Origin: Lachnospiraceae bacterium
Lineage (GTDB): Bacteria > Bacillota_A > Clostridia > Lachnospirales > Lachnospiraceae
DNA: 14,762 nt
NCBI GenBank assembly: GCA_009774465.1
Contig: VSNT01000098.1
Span: 1 to 14,762, forward strand
Direction: 5' to 3'
Numbering within the stretch: position 1 is the stretch's first letter; every line of letters starts with the position of its first letter. Under the pieces are notes generated by a model. The model was given only the letters and a program-made list of their open reading frames with translations. It searched no databases and had not been told where the DNA came from. Positions 7,595 to 13,274 of the stretch are shown here, piece by piece. A program made the translations under genes and the position numbers.

Positions 7595-8083
7595 ATGGCA
7601 AACAATACTCTAGAGCAATACTTGAAAGATCTGCGTAAATCCTGCAATTATTCACAGGAATTTGTTGCTTCACACTTAAATATTACCAGACAGACCTACT
7701 CACACTATGAAACAGGCAGGGTGACACCTCCGGTTAATTCCCTCTATAACCTTGCCAAACTGTACGGAGTTCCTGTCGAAAACTTTCTTGATCTGGTTGT
7801 TACTTATAATATCAATATGGATTTTGCATTAAAACCGCAGGATGACGGAATTGATATGACAGAAGATTTATCCTTTTTTGTTGAATATATAAATGCTCCT
7901 GAGAATAGCAAAAAATTTAAATTTCTTAACAGATGGGAACGACAGTTTCTGTTCTATTTTCTTCTTATGGATAAACGTGACCAGGACGATATTCTCACCT
8001 TTATGAAAGTGAAATATCAAAACCGTTCCAAAGAAAAGAAACTGGCCAATTATGCAAAAAAACCGGCAGAAGAGCAACTATAG
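7595..8083 (+). CDS. XRE-family helix-turn-helix transcriptional regulator
   Basis: This is the only plus-strand gene. The 162-residue protein carries an N-terminal Cro/CI-type HTH (about 6-66): LKDLRKSCNYSQEFVASHL, the recognition helix region NITRQTYSHYETG (29-41), then TPPVNSLYNLAKLYGVPV. The C-terminal 95 residues hold no domain I recognise; they are acidic then basic, with WERQFLFYF and DQDDILTFMKVKY, perhaps for dimerisation. AGGAAAGG lies 6-10 bases before the ATG. The last codons run into a strong terminator. It is divergent to the secreted-protein gene, and shared palindromes are found near both starts. The likely role is local repression of that gene and of itself, which is inference from layout. 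No protease or toxin partner is adjacent that would argue for a phage repressor or antitoxin. Confidence 0.9.
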   Translation: MANNTLEQYLKDLRKSCNYSQEFVASHLNITRQTYSHYETGRVTPPVNSLYNLAKLYGVPVENFLDLVVTYNINMDFALKPQDDGIDMTEDLSFFVEYINAPENSKKFKFLNRWERQFLFYFLLMDKRDQDDILTFMKVKYQNRSKEKKLANYAKKPAEEQL

Positions 8084-8103
8084 TCTGCTCTCCTGTCGGT
8101 TTT
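8059..8103. terminator. Bidirectional terminator overlapping the regulator's stop codon
   Basis: An 18-base arm starting AAAACCGGCAG (8059-8076) pairs with TGCTCTCCTGTCGGTTTT (8086-8103) across a 9-base loop, with one G-U pair and one A-C mismatch. The stem begins inside the last codons of the XRE gene, and the stop codon is in the loop. A-runs on the left and T-runs on the right let it serve both convergent genes. Confidence 0.85.
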
Positions 8104-8120
8104 ACTCTTAATGAATTATA

Positions 8121-9047
8121 TTATTTTTTTCTCGCCCGTTTCCTGTCATTTTTATCCTGATACAGCTCCACCGTATCAATCCCCTGAACAAACTTGGAAA
8201 ACTGGCTGTACCCAAAATCTTTCACGTTAAAATTGGCATATTTGCTATACACTCGATTGCTCAACTCACTGATTCCAATTCCTTTATTGCCTGCTTTATG
8301 AATCATTTCTTTAACATAATTTTTGATTTCTTCCTGTGATTGTTCATTATCTTTCAGAGAAAGAGTAACTACATTCTGCTTCTTCTCCAAAAGAAATAAT
8401 CCGGCGTCCTCCACAAACTTGGACAAAAGACTGTAGCCATAACTTCTCACGTCAAAGTCGGGGTACATATTCACCAGCCGGTTGCCCACAGCGGCAAGTT
8501 CGACGCTCTTGCCTTTATTTTCATTTTCATTAATAATATTGGTAATTGCACTGTAAACTACTTCTCTGCTGATTGTGTTATCCTTATTATCTTTATTTTC
8601 TGCCTCCTCATCCTGATTACTTAAGTTCTCCAGATTAACAAACCGGGTGCAGGCTACACGGAAAGAACGGGGCGTCTTTTCTTCCCCCATTCCAATCACT
8701 TCCATTCCCGATTCCCGAAGGCGGCTGGCCAGACGGGTAAAGTCACTGTCACTGGACACAATGCAAAATCCATCTACATTTCCTGTATAAAGAATATCCA
8801 TTGCATCAATGATCAGCGTGGAATCAGTAGCATTTTTTCCTACTGTATTGCTGAACTGCTGCACAGGAATTACAGAGTTTTCCAATAGTTCTCCCTTCCA
8901 TTTCGTTGCCTGTGTACTGGTCCAGTCTCCATAGATTCTTTTATAAGTGGTAATACCGTAAGTTGACAGCTCTTCCAATATAGAGCCAATATATTTTGCT
9001 GAAATATTATCTGCGTCTATAAGCAGTGCAAAGCGTTTATTATCCAT
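8121..9047 (-). CDS. NYN-domain putative RNase with two LOTUS/OST-HTH domains
   Basis: The 308-residue protein has an N-terminal NYN (PIN-like, LabA/DUF88 type) nuclease domain, about 1-140. Conserved acidic positions are visible in LLIDADN (8-14, Asp11 and Asp13), ATDSTLIIDAMD (73-84, Asp75 and Asp81) and VSSDSDF (97-103, Asp100 and Asp102). An acidic linker (about 142-158) follows, then two OST-HTH/LOTUS modules, about 161-233 and 235-300. These share the pattern VGNRLVNMYPDFDVRSYGYS and LSNRVYSKYANFNVKDFGYS, then a LSKFV/FSKFV helix. The tail is basic (DRKRARKK). NYN domains are metal-dependent RNases and LOTUS domains bind RNA, especially G-rich or structured RNA, or protein partners. Acting on RNA is thus likely, but its target is unknown. 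It has its own promoter and an AAAGGAG site, and converges on the XRE gene. Confidence 0.9.
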   Translation of the reverse strand: MDNKRFALLIDADNISAKYIGSILEELSTYGITTYKRIYGDWTSTQATKWKGELLENSVIPVQQFSNTVGKNATDSTLIIDAMDILYTGNVDGFCIVSSDSDFTRLASRLRESGMEVIGMGEEKTPRSFRVACTRFVNLENLSNQDEEAENKDNKDNTISREVVYSAITNIINENENKGKSVELAAVGNRLVNMYPDFDVRSYGYSLLSKFVEDAGLFLLEKKQNVVTLSLKDNEQSQEEIKNYVKEMIHKAGNKGIGISELSNRVYSKYANFNVKDFGYSQFSKFVQGIDTVELYQDKNDRKRARKK

Positions 9048-9067
9048 AATTTTACTCCTTTGTGTAC

Positions 9068-9096
9068 ATTATATCACACAAAAACCCCTCATACAA
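9068..9096 (-). promoter_or_regulatory. Promoter of the NYN-LOTUS gene
   Basis: On the minus strand a perfect TATAAT (plus 9068-9073) has TTGTAT 17 bases upstream (plus 9091-9096). The -35 hexamer is weak (3 of 6). It lies inside the hairpin that ends the operon upstream. Confidence 0.55.
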
Positions 9097-9115
9097 ATCA
9101 TTTGTACAAGGGGTT
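9083..9115 (-). terminator. Rho-independent terminator of the decarboxylase operon
   Basis: On the minus strand AACCCCT pairs with AGGGGTT, with a CA/CA internal loop and an inner TACAA/TTGTA stem. A run of five T follows (GGGGTTTTTG). It lies 50 bp after the oadA stop codon, and fits as the end of the five-gene operon. Confidence 0.85.
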
Positions 9116-9164
9116 ATCTGCTTAGCCTAAAGATGACTCGCAACAGGCGACATCCATTATTTCA

Positions 9165-10592
9165 TTACACAGGATATGCCGCGTTCTTTGTATCAGCCTG
9201 TGACATATCGACCTTTTCCTGCTGTGCCTGACGGTATTTGAAAAAGTCTGTTGCAACCTGAGGGAATAAAGCGTAGGATAATACATCCTCATCCTGCTGC
9301 TTCCATTCCTTCATTTCAGATTCCAGCTTATCCATTTCGTTTTCAATTAAATCAGCAGGACGACAGGTAATTCTCTTTTCACCAGGAATAACCTTGTCGA
9401 TAATTTCCTGATTCATAGGCTTAACTGTCTGACCATACTCACCACGAAGCACTGCCTTAGTCTCCTTGGTTGCCATCTTATATCTTTCACCCATAAGTAC
9501 ATTAAATACTGCCTGTGTACCTACGATCTGGGATGAAGGAGTTACAAGCGGCGGCTCGCCTAAATCTTTTCTAACCTGAGGAATTTCTCTTAATACATCA
9601 TAATACTTGTCTTCTGCATTCTGCTCTTTCAACTGACTTACCATGTTGGAAAGCATACCGCCGGGAACCTGATATAAAAGTGTCTTAATATCAACGCCCA
9701 TAACCTTGGGATTAAGAAGTCCGCTTGCAAGGCACTCATCCCTATAAGGTCTGAAGTAATCAGCAATCTCAGATAAAAGATTCTGATCGTAACCGGTATC
9801 ATAAGGTGTGCCCTTAAAGGTTTCAACCATAACCTCTGTTGCAGGCTGTGAAGTACCCATAGCAAAAGGAGAAATTGCACAGTCAATTACATCTACTCCT
9901 GCCTCAACTGCCTTAAGATAGGTCATACTTGCAACACCTGATGTATAGTGAGTATGAAGCTGAATCGGAAGCTTCGTTGCAGACTTCATAGCAGCAATCA
10001 TTTCAGATGCCTTATAAGGAACCAAAAGACCTGCCATATCCTTGATACAAATAGAATCCGCACCCATTTCCTCAATCTTCTTCGCCATATCCATCCAGTA
10101 TTCCATCGTATAGGCGTCGCCTAAAGTATAAGAAAGAGCAACCTGTGCATGGCCTCTGCCTTCCTGTACTTTCACTTTATTTGTAGCATTAACTGCTTCC
10201 TGAAGGTTTCTAAGATCATTCAAGCAGTCAAAAATACGAATGATATCAATACCATTTGCAATAGATTTCTCAACAAAGCTGTCTACTACGTCATCTGCAT
10301 AAGGTCTGTAACCTAAAATATTCTGACCTCTGAAAAGCATCTGCAGTTTTGTATTCTTAAATCCATCTCTCAACTTTCTAAGTCTCTCCCAGGGATCTTC
10401 CTTTAAGAAACGAAGTGATGCATCAAAGGTAGCGCCGCCCCAGCACTCTACTGCATGATAGCCAACTTTATCCATTTTTTCAACGATTGGAAGCATCATC
10501 TCGGTGGGCATTCTTGTTGCAATCAAAGACTGATGTGCATCACGAAGAACAGTTTCCATGATTCCAACCGGTTTTTTAGCCTGTTCTGCCAT
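9165..10592 (-). CDS. oadA: OadA/5S-type carboxyltransferase subunit without biotin domain
   Basis: The 475-residue product is the carboxyltransferase of oxaloacetate decarboxylase or pyruvate carboxylase subunit B. It moves a carboxyl group between an oxo-acid (oxaloacetate/pyruvate) and biotin. The TIM barrel shows the metal and catalytic residues: VLRDAHQSL (15-23, Asp18), ICIKDMAGLL (181-190, Lys184) and LHTHYTSG (212-219, His213 and His215), plus MLFRGQN (85-91). The C-terminal region covers the family's conserved cap domain but ends at 475, whereas OadA proteins with fused biotinyl domains are near 590. The biotin carrier is encoded separately upstream in the operon, as in the 5S subunit of propionibacterial transcarboxylase. 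AAGGAGGA lies 7 bases before the ATG. It is the last operon gene, followed by the terminator at 9083-9115. Two intercistronic hairpins separate it from oadB. Confidence 0.92.
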   Translation of the reverse strand: MAEQAKKPVGIMETVLRDAHQSLIATRMPTEMMLPIVEKMDKVGYHAVECWGGATFDASLRFLKEDPWERLRKLRDGFKNTKLQMLFRGQNILGYRPYADDVVDSFVEKSIANGIDIIRIFDCLNDLRNLQEAVNATNKVKVQEGRGHAQVALSYTLGDAYTMEYWMDMAKKIEEMGADSICIKDMAGLLVPYKASEMIAAMKSATKLPIQLHTHYTSGVASMTYLKAVEAGVDVIDCAISPFAMGTSQPATEVMVETFKGTPYDTGYDQNLLSEIADYFRPYRDECLASGLLNPKVMGVDIKTLLYQVPGGMLSNMVSQLKEQNAEDKYYDVLREIPQVRKDLGEPPLVTPSSQIVGTQAVFNVLMGERYKMATKETKAVLRGEYGQTVKPMNQEIIDKVIPGEKRITCRPADLIENEMDKLESEMKEWKQQDEDVLSYALFPQVATDFFKYRQAQQEKVDMSQADTKNAAYPV

Positions 10593-10626
10593 TTTAAAAT
10601 CCTCCTTATTATATAAACCTTACTTG

Positions 10627-10654
10627 GAAGAATGACTCTCTGGAGTCATTCTTC
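10627..10654 (-). promoter_or_regulatory. Intercistronic hairpin 1 between oadB and oadA
   Basis: GAAGAATGACTC and GAGTCATTCTTC form a perfect 12-bp stem with a 4-base TCTG loop. No U-run follows on the transcribed strand, so it more likely protects or positions mRNA ends than terminates transcription. Confidence 0.7.
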
Positions 10655-10656
10655 TT

Positions 10657-10716
10657 ACATGAAACATAGAAATTCTTTGGCGGCGTCTTTTGACGTCTTA
10701 GAATTTCTTTTCATGT
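10657..10716 (-). promoter_or_regulatory. Intercistronic hairpin 2, long bulged stem after oadB stop
   Basis: ACATGAAA (10657-10664) pairs with TTTCATGT (10709-10716); AGAAATTCT (10668-10676) pairs with AGAATTTCT (10700-10708); CGTC/GACG close a TTTT loop. A 3-base bulge (10665-10667) and an internal loop complete a 60-nt structure directly after the oadB stop codon. It probably stabilises the upstream part of the transcript. Confidence 0.65.
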
Positions 10717-10718
10717 TA

Positions 10719-11870
10719 TTAAAATACTCCAAACACAGCCATAAATGTACCGGCTGCCACCGCTGTACCAATAACACCTGCAACGTTAGGTCCCATTGCA
10801 TGCATCAAAAGGAAGTTCGTAGGATCTGCCTCCGCGCCAACCTTCTGAGAAACTCTGGCCGCCATAGGAACTGCAGATACACCTGCCGAACCAATAAGAG
10901 GATTTACCTTTCCCTTGGTTGCAATACACATAAGCTTTCCAAAAAGTACACCTGCTGCAGTACCAAATGCAAACGCAATCAAACCAAGCGCAACTATCTT
11001 TAAAGTATCCAGATTCAGGAAAGCTTCGGCACTTGTAGTTGCTCCTACGGAAGTACCCAACAGAATAACTACAATATACATAAGTGCGTTAGATGCAGTA
11101 TCGGTAAGCTGCCTTACCACACCGGATTCTCTGAACAGATTACCTAACATCAACATACCAACCAAAGGCGCTGTAGTAGGAAGAATCATGCAGACTACAA
11201 TTGTAACAATAATGGGGAAGAGTATCTTTTCCAGTTTGGAAACCGGACGAAGCTGTCCCATTTTGATCTTTCTTTCTTTTTCAGTTGTAAGCAGCTTCAT
11301 AATAGGCGGCTGGATAATAGGTACCAGCGACATATAAGAATATGCTGCCACTGCAATTGGTCCAAGAAGGGCTGTCTGTCCTAATTTTCCTGCAAGGAAA
11401 ATAGACGTAGGGCCATCTGCACCACCGATAATGGAGATTGCTGCTGCTGCTTTATCATTAAAGCCCATTGCAATTGCTCCAAAATATGCTGCAAAGATAC
11501 CAAACTGTGCTGCAGCACCAAGTAAGAAGCTCTTAGGATTGGCAATCAAAGGACCGAAGTCCGTCATCGCACCGACACCCATAAAAATCAATGACGGCAG
11601 GATTGCCCATTCATCTAAGAGATAAAAATAATACAGCAGTCCACCGGTTCCATTTGCGGAATCTTTAATGCTTAACATGATATCAGGATAAATGTTAACC
11701 AGCAGCATGCCAAATGCGATTGGGGTAAGGAGCAGTGGTTCAAAGCCCTTAGCGATCGCGAGATAGAGAAATACACAAGCCACAAGGATCATCAGATAGT
11801 TGCCCCAGGTAAGATTGAAAAAGGCTGTCTGATGGATCAGATTGGACAGTGTAGATACTATATAATCCAT
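10719..11870 (-). CDS. oadB: Sodium-ion-translocating decarboxylase subunit beta
   Basis: The 383-residue integral membrane protein is the Na+-pump subunit that decarboxylates carboxybiotin and drives Na+ out. Key residues of the family are present: Asp152 in GGADGPTSIFLAG (149-161), matching Asp203 of the Klebsiella enzyme, and the series Asn323, Gly327, Ser332, Arg339 in NPLIGSAGVSAVPMAARV, with the same spacing as Asn373, Gly377, Ser382 and Arg389 of the well-studied protein. About nine hydrophobic spans are seen, with two re-entrant-like regions (about 145-165 and 320-340). The family length is 370-435. The start has GGAGGT 7 bases before ATG. It lies 43 bp behind the biotin carrier gene and ahead of oadA. 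It should export Na+ at the cytoplasmic membrane, coupled with the gamma subunit. Confidence 0.95.
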   Translation of the reverse strand: MDYIVSTLSNLIHQTAFFNLTWGNYLMILVACVFLYLAIAKGFEPLLLTPIAFGMLLVNIYPDIMLSIKDSANGTGGLLYYFYLLDEWAILPSLIFMGVGAMTDFGPLIANPKSFLLGAAAQFGIFAAYFGAIAMGFNDKAAAAISIIGGADGPTSIFLAGKLGQTALLGPIAVAAYSYMSLVPIIQPPIMKLLTTEKERKIKMGQLRPVSKLEKILFPIIVTIVVCMILPTTAPLVGMLMLGNLFRESGVVRQLTDTASNALMYIVVILLGTSVGATTSAEAFLNLDTLKIVALGLIAFAFGTAAGVLFGKLMCIATKGKVNPLIGSAGVSAVPMAARVSQKVGAEADPTNFLLMHAMGPNVAGVIGTAVAAGTFMAVFGVF

Positions 11871-11913
11871 TTGTTTTACCTCCGATAAATTTTCGCAGCG
11901 CTTACTGCACTAA

Positions 11914-12282
11914 CTAATTCATTGTTGCAAGTAATGCGCCTGCCTCAACAGCTTCACCAACTGCTACATCAATGCTGGCTACGGTACCGTCCTGAGGTGC
12001 TACAACAGGGATTTCCATCTTCATTGCTTCCAGAATGACTACTGTATCACCAGCCTTAAGTGACTGTCCTACACTTGCTTCTACCTTAAATACCTTTCCT
12101 GCTGCTCCGGCTTCCACTTTAACACTTCCTGCTCCGCCTGCTGCTTTTACTGCAGGAGCTGCCTTGGGAGCTGCCTTCGGTGCAGCTTTAGGCGCTGCCG
12201 GTGCGGGTGCCCCTGTAGATGCACCTTCTTCTACTACTACATCATATACGTTGCCATTTACGGTAATTGTATAATTTTTCAT
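11914..12282 (-). CDS. Biotin carrier protein (1.3S/MmdC-type)
   Basis: The 122-residue protein starts with a beta-strand segment MKNYTITVNGNVYDVVVEEG. An Ala-Pro-Lys-rich flexible linker (about 22-48, with PKAAPKAAPKAAP) follows, and then a biotinyl domain (about 52-122) with the biotinylation motif EAMKMEI (85-91, Lys88). Its length and plan match the 1.3S subunit of transcarboxylase (about 123 residues) and MmdC/GcdC-type carriers. It shuttles the carboxyl group from the carboxyltransferases to OadB. AAGGAGGA lies 7 bases before the ATG at 12282, and this site is also the first unit of the tandem repeat array ahead of it. The linker coding region is repetitive in DNA and GC-rich compared with neighbours. 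Confidence 0.94.
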   Translation of the reverse strand: MKNYTITVNGNVYDVVVEEGASTGAPAPAAPKAAPKAAPKAAPAVKAAGGAGSVKVEAGAAGKVFKVEASVGQSLKAGDTVVILEAMKMEIPVVAPQDGTVASIDVAVGEAVEAGALLATMN

Positions 12283-12288
12283 TTCCTA

Positions 12289-12452
12289 ATCCTCCTTATT
12301 TTTTGAGAAAATCCAAGTCCCTTTAACCAAGGGAGGATTTATCCTCCTTATTTGTTGAGAAAATCCAAGTCCCTTTTGCCAAGGGAGGATTTATCCTCCT
12401 TATTTGTTGAAGAAAATCCGACCCCCTTGACGAGGGGAGGATTTTCCTCCTT
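12289..12452 (-). repeat. Three tandem 52-bp hairpin repeats with Shine-Dalgarno motifs
   Basis: Units run at 12289-12340, 12341-12392 and 12393-12444, with the first 8 bases of a fourth (12445-12452). In each, AAATCC-AAG-TCCCTT (plus strand) pairs with AAGGGA-GGATTT to form a bulged 12-bp stem; copy 3 has CCCCT/AGGGG instead. At unit boundaries GGAGGAT-TT-ATCCTCC (12332-12347, 12384-12399) is a second palindrome. In mRNA each unit carries AAGGAGGAT and ATCCTCC. The last AAGGAGGAT is the ribosome binding site of the biotin carrier gene. Confidence 0.9.
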
Positions 12453-12476
12453 GCAATCTATACATTCATTTAAAAA

Positions 12477-13256
12477 CTACGCTCTCTGCCATTTACTACC
12501 GGCACGTCTAATGCTTCTGACCACAAAACCATCTGTGGAAGAAGCGCCTTCGCTTGCTGCAATTGCCGCTGAAATAACTGCAACCAGTTCAAGGTCATCA
12601 GACAGTTCTTCGGTTTCGACGGTCTGTTTAACTGCATTGCTAACTGCTGCACCCTTGACGTTTTCTTTGTCAGATTTCTTTGTCAGCTTATCCTGAATCT
12701 TGGGAATCACTCCGAAACAACTGATAATTGCACTGATTAAAATAAGCACAATAAACACGGTTCCCATACCAAGAAGTGTATTCAGTGCGGCCTTTTCCAT
12801 TATCTCACCAAAGGAGTATTCCACGTTGGTGGTAATGCTGAGAGGCAAACCATCTTCGTACACAATTTCAACATTTGCGTCACGCACTTCGCCTTTTATC
12901 TTTACTGTGACTGTTCCATCCACAGCATAGCTTGCGCCTTCAACAACTTCTTTCTCCATAGAATTTTCAGTGACTCCAACTATTTCCACATAATTACCCA
13001 TATCCCCTAAAGCGCTCTTCCAGCTTTCAAAAGCACTCTTAAAGGCAGAGGAGTCCATACCGCTTTGCTCTAAATAGGCAATATAGTTTTCCTCGCTCTG
13101 CTGGGCTACGATCTCACTGATCACAGTAACATAGTTTTCTGCAAACTGCTGTGCTTCCTGTGTGGTAAGCAGATCCGCCTTATCCTCCTGCCTGCCGCAG
13201 GCTGTGAGACCAAGCATACAGGTAACCATACCTAATACTAGTAACCATTTTTTCAT
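12477..13256 (-). CDS. oadG: Lipoprotein fused to OadG-type gamma subunit
   Basis: The 259-residue protein starts MKKWLLVLGMVTCMLGLTACG, a type II signal with the lipobox LTAC and lipidated Cys20. An ATG 4 codons earlier (13268) is also possible; I prefer the one giving the classic n-region. Residues about 28-140 are an extracytoplasmic domain resembling DUF3887-like folds: QQFAENYV, NYVEIVGVTE, VDGTVTVKIKG. A membrane segment about 160-185 with LGMGTVFIVLILIS is typical of OadG. The C-terminus has ELVAVISAAIAASEG, then GFVVRSIRRAG-KWQRA, also typical of OadG/MmdD in such operons. Ordinary gamma subunits are about 80-130 residues, so the N-terminal lipoprotein domain is additional. It should anchor the carboxyltransferase to OadB. 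The gene lies 18 bp after the mmdA-like gene. The domain assignment for the N-terminal part is resemblance only. Confidence 0.85.
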   Translation of the reverse strand: MKKWLLVLGMVTCMLGLTACGRQEDKADLLTTQEAQQFAENYVTVISEIVAQQSEENYIAYLEQSGMDSSAFKSAFESWKSALGDMGNYVEIVGVTENSMEKEVVEGASYAVDGTVTVKIKGEVRDANVEIVYEDGLPLSITTNVEYSFGEIMEKAALNTLLGMGTVFIVLILISAIISCFGVIPKIQDKLTKKSDKENVKGAAVSNAVKQTVETEELSDDLELVAVISAAIAASEGASSTDGFVVRSIRRAGSKWQRA

Positions 13257-13274
13257 ATTAAGTATCATCCTTTC

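Noticed and set aside
9165..10592. Full pyruvate carboxylase or a broken oadA gene
   Set aside because: There is no biotin carboxylase domain. The missing biotinyl domain is explained by the separate carrier gene, so it is not a truncation.
12035..12274. Plus-strand frame opposite the biotin carrier gene
   Set aside because: It is an open shadow caused by the Ala/Pro/Lys repeat coding in the true gene.
12289..12452. CRISPR array
   Set aside because: The three 52-bp units are joined with no variable spacers, and no cas gene is near.
12289..12452. A run of true intrinsic terminators
   Set aside because: On the coding strand each stem is followed by only a short TTTTCTC, and the downstream genes oadB and oadA would be cut off from the operon.
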